Below are positions 14,951 through 21,491 of a stretch of 21,778 nucleotides of DNA, one piece after another. The DNA is from a virus. The position numbers were made by a program, and so were the translations under genes. Location of the stretch: positions 1 to 21,778 of IMG/VR virus record IMGVR_UViG_3300034190_000290. One strand, written 5' to 3'. A model generated the notes under the pieces. That model was not told the origin of the DNA. It saw only the letters and a program-made list of their open reading frames with translations, and did not search any database. Position 1 is the first letter of the stretch, and each line of letters starts with the position of its first letter.

Positions 14951-15328
14951 CATTATAGCCATAGTAGCTTGAACAGTATCTACTAAAGCACTACTGCTGT
15001 TATGTGATGATAAACTTAATTCACCTGTCGTTTGGTCATCAGCTCCAGAACCTGCGTGTTGCACAGCAAGCACCCAACCTGCTTCTGTTACTGCATCTCT
15101 GTGTGTACCTGCTGTTAATGGTGAATAATTAACATTTGCCATATTGTTTGTATAATCTAAGGTAAATATTCCTGTTTTATCATCTGTTAGAGAACTTATA
15201 TTTAAACTGTCTCTTGCTGTTGTTGATGACATTGTAAAATGACAAAAAACTTTAGCTGCGTGTTGATTAGTAAGCGTAACTGCACCACCACCTGTACTTT
15301 GTACTGTATCTACTTTTATTGTACTCAC
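14936..15328 (-). CDS. GDLA-family tail-fibre tip module G (first of cassette 1)
   Basis: The protein is 130 residues, starting with GTG 15328-15326 (GTGA overlap with the upstream TGA), preceded by GGAAGG about 11 bases upstream. Elements: MSTIKVDTVQSTGGGAVTLT, HAAKVFCHFTMSSTTARDSL, NISSLTDDKTGIFTLDYTNN, MANVNYSPL, a variable region WVLAVQHAGSGADDQTTG, and MGDLA. The Trp normally found in the KVW / KAW strand is Phe here (KVFCHF), and the core reads Asp-Ser-Leu-Asn instead of Asp-Ser-Phe-Asn. It directly follows the 149-residue leader protein, mirroring module D after the 152-residue leader. Confidence 0.72.
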   Translation of the reverse strand: MSTIKVDTVQSTGGGAVTLTNQHAAKVFCHFTMSSTTARDSLNISSLTDDKTGIFTLDYTNNMANVNYSPLTAGTHRDAVTEAGWVLAVQHAGSGADDQTTGELSLSSHNSSSALVDTVQATMAIMGDLA

Positions 15329-15774
15329 GATGTTACCAACCTTCCACCACTTTCAACTGTCAATGTTACACCACTTGATATAGTTAGTGGACCTGTAACT
15401 TGTGCATTTTCGGTTGCAAGTATTGTTATGTTTGCACCTAATGATTGTGCGTTAGTTCTAAACAACCCACCACCTTTAAAGTTACCCTTGTTCTCTGCTG
15501 CAGGTGTTATTGTACCACCTGATAGCTCAAGGAAATAGACAAAGATATTATTTGTTCCACTAGAAGGAGCTGCACTAAAAGTAAGAGTAGACCCATCAGG
15601 AATAGTATAAGCAGAGCTATCTTGCACAACACCATCCACCGATACCAATATGTCTTGAACATTTGAGACTGTTCTACCTAATGCGAATGTAGTATCACTT
15701 CCGTCACCATTGAACCTTACAACTGCAGGTGGTGTCTGAAAGTTAGCAGGAAGTTGATTACCTATCATTGCCAT
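15325..15774 (-). CDS. Tail-fibre leader protein of cassette 1 (149 aa)
   Basis: The protein is 149 residues: MAMIGNQLPANFQTPPAVVR, then FNGDGSDTTFALGRTVSNVQ, DILVSVDGVVQDSSAYTIPD, GSTLTFSAAPSSGTNNIFVY (a small beta domain common in phage fibres), and a C-terminal repeat NKGNFKGGGLFRTNAQSLG, ANITILATENAQVTGPLTI, VTLTVESGG. The C-terminal 60 residues align with those of the 152-residue protein at 12236 (N.Q....ITI...EN....GP.T...VTV). It is likely a short fibre subunit or adaptor that precedes the adhesin modules. ATG 15774 forms TAATG with the previous stop. Its TGA overlaps the GTG of module G. Confidence 0.72.
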   Translation of the reverse strand: MAMIGNQLPANFQTPPAVVRFNGDGSDTTFALGRTVSNVQDILVSVDGVVQDSSAYTIPDGSTLTFSAAPSSGTNNIFVYFLELSGGTITPAAENKGNFKGGGLFRTNAQSLGANITILATENAQVTGPLTISSGVTLTVESGGRLVTS

Positions 15775-16121
15775 TAGGTGATCTCCATGATTGATATAGC
15801 TATGTCAGTTGCACCTGATGCTGTTAATTTTAACACATCGGTTGTTTCCATAACCACCTTATTACCTGATAACAATTCAAGTGATGAACCTGCAGGTATA
15901 GGAGCATTGGTTACTAACTCTACGTCTTGGTTAGCTTCGTTGTTAGCACCTGCTCTGTTTGATGTGTCCGAACTTAAAGTAACTGTAGCAGTGACTTGGC
16001 TTGTTGTCGTATTACCGAGCATAACTCCCAACACAACCGTTGTTGTAGAACTTGCTACTGTGTAAATGACATCTTCGCTAGTTACGCCTGCTTTCGTTAC
16101 TACTTTAAATGTATTTGCCAT
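15774..16121 (-). CDS. Small beta-rich virion protein (115 aa)
   Basis: The 115 residues are almost wholly beta-prone: MANTFKVVTKAGVTSEDVIY, TTTVVLGVMLGNTTTSQVTA, VTLSSDTSNRAG, PIPAGSSLELLSGNKVVMET, TDVLKLTASGATDIAISIME. This Ig- or cupin-like pattern (PAGSSLELLSG..V.ETTDVLK) looks like a small protein common next to tail-fibre genes in marine phages; I know of no experimental function. ATG 16121 lies four bases after the upstream stop in an AT-rich spacer with only AGGAT as a possible ribosome-binding site. It may decorate the fibre or tail. Confidence 0.62.
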   Translation of the reverse strand: MANTFKVVTKAGVTSEDVIYTVASSTTTVVLGVMLGNTTTSQVTATVTLSSDTSNRAGANNEANQDVELVTNAPIPAGSSLELLSGNKVVMETTDVLKLTASGATDIAISIMEIT

Positions 16122-16125
16122 AATA

Positions 16126-17940
16126 TTATCCTAATGCTATTGCAAGTGCTGTCGGATCTTCTGTAGAGAAGCCTGCACTTGTTAAATAAGTTTTTACATC
16201 TGTCAATGCTACTTGTTTCATAGTACCACTATCATTTGTAACAAATCTGTCTGCATCTGCTAGTGTTGTTGATGTTGCAGACGTATCACCATCAATTATG
16301 TTTAACTCTGCGGCAGTAGCGTCTACTGCAGCTAATTTTGTAAAGTCAGCTTGTACTAATCCTGACACACCATCTAATAAGTTTAACTCTGTTGCAGTAG
16401 CTGTTAATGCTACATTTTCGTTTATCTTTGGTGAAGTTAATGTTTTATTTGTAAAGGTCTGTGTACCTGCTAGTGTAGCTACAGTAGAGTCTATAGCAAA
16501 AGTAACAGCGTTACCACTACCACTTGTATCTATACCTGTGCCACCTGTAAATGTTAAAGTTTCACTGTCTAAGTCAATGCTTAATGCACCACCACTATCT
16601 GCTTGGAAGTCTAAGTCTTCTGCAGTTATCTGTGCATCAACGTAAGCCTTTACAGACTGTTGTGTAGGCACGAGAGTAGCACTGTTAGATGTCATATCAT
16701 CTTCATCAACAAATGCAGTTATTGTTATAGTACCATCAGATAAATTACCATATGTAATTGTACCTGTAGTTGTTATAGCTGATGAACCATTGTTTATTGC
16801 ACCAAAGCCTGATGTAATAGAGCCACTATTTAATGCACCAACTGTTGTTACGTTTGATAGTGTATCTAATGCAGATTCAAAGTAAGTTTCAAAGTCGGTT
16901 AGTGCAACCTGCTTCATTGTTCCTGCATCATTGACAACAACTCTATCTGCGTCTGCAAGTGTTGTTGATGTTGCAGAAGTGTCACCATCCATAATGTTTA
17001 GTTCTGTAGCAGTAGAAGTTACATTAGTGCCACCAATGTCTAGTGTAGTTACAGATATTTCACCTGCTATTGTTGCTATACCATTTGCAACAGTTATAAG
17101 GTCTGTGTCATCTGTGTGACCAATAGTGCTACCATTTATAACAACATCATCTATATCTAATGAACCACCTGTTATTAAACCTGTGGTTGTTATAGTAGAT
17201 GAGCCTGTATTAATGTTACCAAATCCTGATGTAATAGAACCACTATCTAATGCACCTACTGTTACAAGATTAGGCATTGCAGTTATTTCATCATCAAAGT
17301 AAGCAGCTAAGTCTGTGACTGCTACTTGCTTCATTGTACCTGCATCGTTAAATACAACTCGGTCTGCATCTGCTACAGTTGTAGATGTAGCACTTGTGTC
17401 TCCATCTAGTATATTTAATTCTGTTGTTGTTACTGTAGCACCATCAAGTATTTCAAGTTCTGTTTCAGATATACCTGCACTACCTATTGTCAGTGTGCCT
17501 GATATATCTACATTACCGTTTATATCAATAGTTGTTGCAGCAATCTGTATTTCAGTATCTGCTACGAGATCTAGTTGTCCATCCGTACTGGAATTGATGT
17601 ATATTGCTGTATCTCTAAATTGTAGCTTCTCTGTAGAAGCGATAAGTATGTCGTCACTAAATTCGAAGTAATCTTCATCTTCCATCCATTTTAGTACACC
17701 ATCTGATGTTTCACCATCAAAGGTAATTGTTATATCTGTGCCTGCTGTTCCTGCACCGAACGTAAGTGTGTTGCCTAATAATTTAGTTATAGGGCCACCT
17801 TCGTTGGCTGTACCATCGTGGGTGTGTCCACTACTTGCTTGGAAGGCTGCTAATAACTGATTGAACTCATCATTGGTATGAGCTGCAGTTATTACGTCTC
17901 CGTCAGTGTAAGAAGATTGTCTGGTGTAGGTTGCTCCCAT
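16126..17940 (-). CDS. Tail fibre protein with internal repeats (604 aa)
   Basis: The 604-residue protein starts with a fibre N-terminal segment (MGATYTRQSSYTDGDVITAA; HTHDGT at 39-44, then EGGPITKLLG). It continues with Thr/Ser/Gly-rich beta repeats. Repeat units begin at about residues 172, 311 and 543, each opening with ELNI.DGDTSATSTT.AD and NDAGTMKQVA.TD. The first two continue through TVGAL.SGSITSGFG.IN; the third ends at the C-terminus. Between them is QTFTNKTLTSPKINENVALT, the NKTLTSP segment typical of phage fibres. The Cys-free, low-hydrophobicity composition suits a trimeric beta-helical shaft. ATG 17940 follows TAA with no gap (TAAATG). The receptor-binding tip may be supplied by the small downstream genes. 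Confidence 0.83.
   Translation of the reverse strand: MGATYTRQSSYTDGDVITAAHTNDEFNQLLAAFQASSGHTHDGTANEGGPITKLLGNTLTFGAGTAGTDITITFDGETSDGVLKWMEDEDYFEFSDDILIASTEKLQFRDTAIYINSSTDGQLDLVADTEIQIAATTIDINGNVDISGTLTIGSAGISETELEILDGATVTTTELNILDGDTSATSTTVADADRVVFNDAGTMKQVAVTDLAAYFDDEITAMPNLVTVGALDSGSITSGFGNINTGSSTITTTGLITGGSLDIDDVVINGSTIGHTDDTDLITVANGIATIAGEISVTTLDIGGTNVTSTATELNIMDGDTSATSTTLADADRVVVNDAGTMKQVALTDFETYFESALDTLSNVTTVGALNSGSITSGFGAINNGSSAITTTGTITYGNLSDGTITITAFVDEDDMTSNSATLVPTQQSVKAYVDAQITAEDLDFQADSGGALSIDLDSETLTFTGGTGIDTSGSGNAVTFAIDSTVATLAGTQTFTNKTLTSPKINENVALTATATELNLLDGVSGLVQADFTKLAAVDATAAELNIIDGDTSATSTTLADADRFVTNDSGTMKQVALTDVKTYLTSAGFSTEDPTALAIALG
16200..16316 (-). repeat. Tail-fibre internal repeat 3 (short C-terminal copy)
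   Basis: This region encodes residues 543 to about 580 of the fibre (AAELNIIDGDTSATSTTLAD, NDSGTMKQVALTD). It matches the first part of the two longer units at the protein level and largely at the DNA level. It lacks the TVGAL...GSI half. Confidence 0.75.
16745..17013 (-). repeat. Tail-fibre internal repeat 2 (full unit)
   Basis: This region encodes about residues 310-398: ATELNIMDGDTSATSTTLAD, VVNDAGTMKQVALTD, TVGALNSGSITSGFGAINNG, SSAITTTGTI. It is the closest relative of repeat 1, in the same frame and order. Confidence 0.75.
17165..17430 (-). repeat. Tail-fibre internal repeat 1 (full unit)
   Basis: This region encodes about residues 172-258: TTELNILDGDTSATSTTVAD, VFNDAGTMKQVAVTD, TVGALDSGSITSGFGNINTG, SSTITTTGLI. 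With the unit at 16745-17013 it forms a tandem-like duplication separated by about 50 residues. Confidence 0.75.
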
Positions 17941-19467
17941 TTATCTTCTAGCTCCTAATTGATATTCTAATTGAAATCCTTTTAGTGAATAGGGTGCAGT
18001 TGTTCCCCCATCATTCACTCTCAAGGCTACTGCAAATCCTGATCCTTCTACAGGCTGTCTTACAAGAGGTTGTGATGCACCACCATACGTTCCTGATGAA
18101 GTTGATGTTGAACCGTAAGTTGATGTGCCATATATTGCTGCTATGTCTTCTGAATCTAAAGGATAAGCTGCAGGTCGAGCAGACTCTCTACTCTCATAAT
18201 CATACCGAATAAATAGGTCTGCGTCAATAGAAGATTCAGGTGCATAGTTAACTATCACCCTTTGCATGTTTTTTCGTATTCCCGGATCGTTCATTGTTAA
18301 ATCAGGACTACGGTATCTTCCAAGTATTGCTGTGCCATCAAAATCATTACCTGACTCTTGTCTGTACACAAATCCATCACCTGATCCATGTATGGCTATA
18401 ACATTACCTGCTGATACGAAAGTATCTGTTGAAGTCGGTCTTATACCTTTTAACTCAGCAAATTCAAATTGTTGTCCTCTAAGAACACATATGACTCCTT
18501 TTGTAGAGTTTTCTCCTTGACCACTCTTCGTAAAAAATATTCTGTATTGCGTCTTTTCAGGTATTACGATTGATGTAAAACTACCTGCATCTGCTAGATT
18601 GGTATCAAAAATAGACTGTACGTTAGAACTAATTGTACCCAACTCAACGTCACCAATTCTTGCAGTACCTGCAATGGTACGTAATCCGTCAGGTCCTAAG
18701 AATATTAAGTCACCTGCAAATTCTTGTATGGTCTGTCCGTTTACACATCCTATGTTTCTTGTTACAGGTTTTACTGCAAAGTCACTAGAACTTGATCCTG
18801 TCATTTGGAATATTCTGTTTTCACAAAATATAAATAAATTGTCACGGAATACTTTAAGTCCTGTTACTGTGTCGTCTACTTTTACACTACCTGCACCAGA
18901 GCCACTGTTAAACGCATCTTCATCAAAGCCTACACTAAAAACTATTTCTTGAGGTGTACTGGACATTCCTGCATAAAACATATGATCTTTAAATACAGTT
19001 ACAAATTTAGCACCAGATACTGTGCTTTCACTTATGTCTGTTGCACTAAATGATGTGTTAAATACTGTAGGTGCATTGTTACCATCTACAACAATTAACT
19101 TATCATTACCGTCAAAGTTGAATCTTTCAAAATCATATGTGCCTGCACTGGTTCTACCAGTATCTCTTTCTGTCCAACTTGATCCACCCGGAGTAGCACT
19201 AAATATCTTCTCTCCTCGTGCAGCAACAACATTTGATCCAAACGTTGCAACCATCAGCACTTCTTCACTTGATGAACTTGTCTGTGGTACAATACCAGTT
19301 ACGTATTTACTAAAACCACTTATTCTTCTGTACCCACCTTCGATGTCAGGTTCAAAGTTAAGTAACTCAAGAGCTTGACCGGGTTTCATTATAAATGTAG
19401 ATTGGTTAAGAACTAACCCACCTTCACATACAAATGGAAACGCACCTGTCTGACTTAGCTCTGGCAT
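17941..19467 (-). CDS. Probable tail nozzle / DNA-stabilisation protein (508 aa)
   Basis: This 508-residue protein opens with CEGGLVLNQSTFIMKPGQAL, ELLNFEPDIEGGYRRISGFS. The motif in which bound or owned features are listed and then EGGYRRISG appears is typical of the large protein encoded after the adaptor in marine podoviruses, and I place it with tail-tube/nozzle or stabilisation proteins (roles of T7 gp12 and P22 gp10). The rest is beta-rich and repetitive (LKVFRDNLFIFCENRIFQMT, GDLIFLGPDGLRTI, VIAIHGSGDGFVYRQ), consistent with a propeller-like fold. It ends in LEYQLGARR. ATG 19467 forms TAATG with the adaptor gene, so the two are coupled. It would extend the tail below the portal and hold fibres. 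The exact homology group needs profile comparison. Confidence 0.62.
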   Translation of the reverse strand: MPELSQTGAFPFVCEGGLVLNQSTFIMKPGQALELLNFEPDIEGGYRRISGFSKYVTGIVPQTSSSSEEVLMVATFGSNVVAARGEKIFSATPGGSSWTERDTGRTSAGTYDFERFNFDGNDKLIVVDGNNAPTVFNTSFSATDISESTVSGAKFVTVFKDHMFYAGMSSTPQEIVFSVGFDEDAFNSGSGAGSVKVDDTVTGLKVFRDNLFIFCENRIFQMTGSSSSDFAVKPVTRNIGCVNGQTIQEFAGDLIFLGPDGLRTIAGTARIGDVELGTISSNVQSIFDTNLADAGSFTSIVIPEKTQYRIFFTKSGQGENSTKGVICVLRGQQFEFAELKGIRPTSTDTFVSAGNVIAIHGSGDGFVYRQESGNDFDGTAILGRYRSPDLTMNDPGIRKNMQRVIVNYAPESSIDADLFIRYDYESRESARPAAYPLDSEDIAAIYGTSTYGSTSTSSGTYGGASQPLVRQPVEGSGFAVALRVNDGGTTAPYSLKGFQLEYQLGARR

Positions 19468-20153
19468 TAGACGGCTCTCATATATATTGACTTGTTAATT
19501 AATTCTACACGCATACGCTTGATAGATTTCTCAAACTGCATTTGTGCAAGCTGTGCATTTTGCACTTCACCACGCAAAGTAAAAGCATAATACTTTGCTT
19601 TTTCTGCTATAACTGTTTCAAACCTTGTCGGTATAAGAGATGTATCTGTAGACGCACTTAAAGCAGTGTGAGTTGCGTAATAAAAATATTTTACAGTATA
19701 CGTTGCTTTATCTGGCACAGGAGATAAACCTATGCTTTGATCTGGATTCTCATACACAAACTCAGGTATGGCTCTAGAGTTACCTGTAGGATCTGTGTCT
19801 CTTTCGTGATAGTTGTCAAGGTATTCACTGTGACTTATGTAATCAAGTTTAATTTCTTTTTTATCTGCTGCTTCAAGAAATGTAAAACTATCGTAATCAA
19901 TTGTTTTAGTATCTGTTGTGCTTAAATCAGATCGACTATACAATCTTTTACCTGCAGTTGTGGTAAAAGTTTTTGCTGTCACTGTAAAGGGCCACTCAGT
20001 ATCTGCGTTGATTATATCATCTATTGCACGATTAACATAATCTTTTACAGCAGTTTGTATACCTCGTGATGCACTAAACGTGCTACTTGTTAGCTCTACC
20101 TCGTTTAGATCTCTTAGTACGTTGTTTATTAATACTAGATAACTGCTCGCCAT
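19467..20153 (-). CDS. Probable head-to-tail adaptor / tail tubular A-like protein (228 aa)
   Basis: This 228-residue soluble protein begins SSYLVLINNVLRDLNEVELT, the pattern of phage adaptor (tail tubular A-like) proteins. A helix with VKDYVNRAIDDIINADTEWP follows, and the C-terminal half includes YTVKYFYYATHTAL, PTRFETVIAEKAKYYAFTL and a basic helix MQFEKSIKRMRVELINKSI. In podoviruses this protein binds under the portal and recruits the nozzle protein, which matches its position directly upstream of the 508-residue gene. AAGAG precedes ATG 20153. Its first 71 bases may overlap the end of a small ORF at 20083-20316. The family is inferred from motif pattern, length and gene order. Confidence 0.68.
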   Translation of the reverse strand: MASSYLVLINNVLRDLNEVELTSSTFSASRGIQTAVKDYVNRAIDDIINADTEWPFTVTAKTFTTTAGKRLYSRSDLSTTDTKTIDYDSFTFLEAADKKEIKLDYISHSEYLDNYHERDTDPTGNSRAIPEFVYENPDQSIGLSPVPDKATYTVKYFYYATHTALSASTDTSLIPTRFETVIAEKAKYYAFTLRGEVQNAQLAQMQFEKSIKRMRVELINKSIYMRAV

Positions 20154-20316
20154 GTTTAATTTTCTCTTGGACTCGTTTGCTTTCTAAATAGTGTCTTCTT
20201 TTTTGAGCTTTGCGTGACGGACTATTTAGTTTTTTGTTAATCTCTGCTACTTGTTCTGGTGTTAGTAGCCTATAAGGTTTAGCGTTGAGTGGTGTTAGTA
20301 GTCTTAAATTTTTTTT
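20083..20316 (-). CDS. Basic small ORF without a usual start codon (possible gene or frameshifted remnant)
   Basis: Between the genes ending at 20337 and starting at 20153, the - strand frame is open from 20316 to TAG at 20085-20083 (77 codons). It encodes a protein-like basic sequence: LRLLTPLNAKPYRLLTPEQV, AEINKKLNSPSRKAQKRRHY, ESKRVQEKIKHGEQL. There is no ATG, GTG or TTG in this frame. The open region begins just after a TAA and a run of ten A on the - strand (20318-20309), where an insertion or deletion could join it to another frame. A 12-base direct repeat (20257-20268 and 20290-20301) encodes the two LLTP motifs, 11 codons apart. The ORF overlaps the adaptor gene by 71 bases. A real gene with an unusual start, a sequencing error, and chance are all possible. 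Confidence 0.35.
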   Translation of the reverse strand, partial: KKNLRLLTPLNAKPYRLLTPEQVAEINKKLNSPSRKAQKRRHYLESKRVQEKIKHGEQLSSINKQRTKRSKRGRANK

Positions 20317-20336
20317 TTAATTTGGTTATTTTGTAT

Positions 20337-20624
20337 CTAACCACTCTTACGTGCTTTCTTTAATTGTTCTTTTGCCTTTTTTGCTATTGCTACGACTTCT
20401 GTCTTACCCATCACTTTTGCTCTTTGCTCCATGACCGTAAGAATTTGTATCTTTCTCGCATACGGTTTCTTAATTTTTTTAACCTTTGCAACCGTTGCTC
20501 TGGCATCTGACGGTGTAGCAAACTTGATACTAACCGTGTCTTTAGGGTTCTCATCCGTATATAAACGTCTACCAGATTTTTTTGGCTTTTTTCCAGTTCC
20601 AACTTTAGGATCTTTTTTTGTCAC
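20337..20624 (-). CDS. Conserved small basic phage protein with SGRRLYTDENPKDT motif (95 aa)
   Basis: The protein is 95 residues and very basic (Lys-rich). It carries DPKVGTGKKPKKSGRRLYTD and ENPKDTVSIKFATPSDARAT at residues 5-44, followed by a Lys-rich helical region ending KKARKSG. The motif SGRRLYTDENPKDTV looks to me like a strongly conserved segment found in small proteins of many marine phages, but no function is established that I can cite. Basic charge suggests nucleic-acid contact or a structural role (inference). It starts with GTG 20624-20622, which overlaps the previous TGA (GTGA). The frame is not shared with the weaker 63-residue shadow in the same stretch. Confidence 0.7.
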   Translation of the reverse strand: MTKKDPKVGTGKKPKKSGRRLYTDENPKDTVSIKFATPSDARATVAKVKKIKKPYARKIQILTVMEQRAKVMGKTEVVAIAKKAKEQLKKARKSG

Positions 20625-20830
20625 TGGGAAGCTTCTTGCTTTTCTACTTCTTTTATGCTATCTTTAGCCATGTTATTTAATGTTTTTAATTTCTCTGTAG
20701 CTGTGATCATGTCATTTAATGCTGTGTCAAGAACATTCAAGGCTGCATTGTTATTATTTAAAATGGCTGTTGCAGTGTCTATTTGCAACTTGTATTGGTA
20801 AGCTAAAGCTTGGGCTGCTAGTGATTTCAT
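20621..20830 (-). CDS. Small helical protein (69 aa)
   Basis: The 69 residues are largely helix-prone: KSLAAQALAYQYKLQIDTAT, AILNNNNAALNVLDTALNDM, ITATEKLKTLNNMAKDSIKE. Heptad-like spacing of Leu/Ile/Ala suggests a coiled coil or helical bundle. There is no membrane segment. AAAGGAG lies about 10 bases before ATG 20830, within a small hairpin formed by GGAC and GTCC (20850-20847 and 20840-20837). It is the first gene after the possible promoter at 20852-20880. Small helical proteins at this position could be scaffold- or tail-related, but the sequence alone does not decide. Confidence 0.6.
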   Translation of the reverse strand: MKSLAAQALAYQYKLQIDTATAILNNNNAALNVLDTALNDMITATEKLKTLNNMAKDSIKEVEKQEASQ

Positions 20831-20851
20831 GTAATGGGACTCCTTTGTCCA

Positions 20852-20880
20852 ATTATACAGATAAGATCCAGTAATTGCAA
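20852..20880 (-). promoter_or_regulatory. Candidate sigma70-type promoter
   Basis: On the - strand TTGCAA (20880-20875) is followed 17 bases later by a perfect TATAAT (20857-20852). Transcription would begin near 20845, within or just before the AAAGGAG of the 69-residue gene, leaving a very short leader. This is the best promoter match seen in the window, in the 55-base gap between two genes. Its closeness to the ribosome-binding site is a reason for caution. Confidence 0.5.
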
Positions 20881-20885
20881 GTAAA

Positions 20886-21329
20886 TTATAACTTACCTGT
20901 CCATTTACCTACAAAATAGAGGATTAAGCCACCTACAGCCAACAAAGCTATAAAAGCTACACTATACCCTGTTATCTCTAAAATCTCTTCTCTACGCTTC
21001 TTAGCCATGCGTTCTGCGTGTCTTCTAGACTTTCGTGCTTCAGCTTGAAACTTTTGCCAATCTGCCCATAATCCGGGTCTACCTGCATAAATCATTATTT
21101 GTTTAAGTTCTTCTTCTTTTTGCTTTAGTTCTTCTAAAGCCATGAACTCTTCTAAATCATTTGTGCGTATTCCCTTTGATCTTTTCTTATTTGCTTTTTT
21201 TTCTATTTGTTCTTTTGCAAATACAAAATCACCGATATGTTTGCCACAACTAGCAAGTTCCTTACCGTTGGATACGAATTGTTTAATTACGCTAAAGGCC
21301 GCATTTGCTGCGGCAAGCTCTGCTAACAT
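20886..21329 (-). CDS. C-terminally anchored membrane protein, lysis-region (147 aa)
   Basis: The 147 residues include an Ala-rich N-terminal helix (AELAAANAAFSVIKQFVSNG), a highly charged coiled-coil-like region (DLEEFMALEELKQKEEELKQ at 59-78), the motif GRPGLWADWQKFQAEARKSR, and one transmembrane helix about 122-141 followed by GKWTGKL. AGGGG precedes ATG 21329. The organisation (soluble helical domain, single C-terminal membrane helix) and position after the lysozyme gene suggest a lysis accessory role such as holin- or spanin-like, although the sequence looks like a conserved marine phage protein for which I know no tested function. Confidence 0.65.
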   Translation of the reverse strand: MLAELAAANAAFSVIKQFVSNGKELASCGKHIGDFVFAKEQIEKKANKKRSKGIRTNDLEEFMALEELKQKEEELKQIMIYAGRPGLWADWQKFQAEARKSRRHAERMAKKRREEILEITGYSVAFIALLAVGGLILYFVGKWTGKL

Positions 21330-21338
21330 GTATTCCCC

Positions 21339-21491
21339 TTACTTGTTTACTGGCTTGCAATATGCAATTATTCTTTTATCTCCTTCCTCAGAAGGTATCA
21401 TTGGTTGTTTTGTTAGACGTTCAGCAAAATATAGGCATCTGTCTATATTGCGAAACCTTTGCGTTTGATTTATCACCTGAGTGTCTATCAT
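21339..21491 (-). CDS. Small hypothetical protein (50 aa) between the cysteine-cluster ORF and membrane protein
   Basis: ATG 21491-21489 opens a 50-residue frame ending with TAA at 21341-21339: MIDTQVINQTQRFRNIDRCL, YFAERLTKQPMIPSEEGDKR, IIAYCKPVNK. The content is protein-like (no long low-complexity runs), with two Cys and a C-terminal IIAYCKPV strand. It fills the gap before the 147-residue gene, ending nine bases before that gene's ATG, as expected for a packed operon. It overlaps the 3' part of the cysteine-cluster ORF by 71 bases in another frame. No Shine-Dalgarno is obvious for the ATG, and a GTG five codons downstream is an alternative start. Function unknown. Confidence 0.5.
   Translation of the reverse strand: MIDTQVINQTQRFRNIDRCLYFAERLTKQPMIPSEEGDKRIIAYCKPVNK

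Noticed and set aside
10596-15328. Diversity-generating retroelement or CRISPR-like array
   Set aside because: There is no reverse transcriptase, no template/variable repeat pair with adenine-specific changes, and no regular short repeat with spacers. The repetition is by whole genes.
15239-17671. + strand open frames of 62-118 codons opposite the fibre genes
   Set aside because: They are Val/Ser/Thr-rich antisense shadows of repetitive fibre coding sequence, with no ribosome-binding sites and no sensible spacing.
18266-19378. + strand open frames opposite the nozzle-like gene
   Set aside because: They are antisense shadows; the - strand frame is continuous and conserved-looking.
20309-20318. 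Ten-T run on the + strand as a terminator tail
   Set aside because: On the strand being transcribed it is an A run, and no GC-rich stem precedes it on the + strand.
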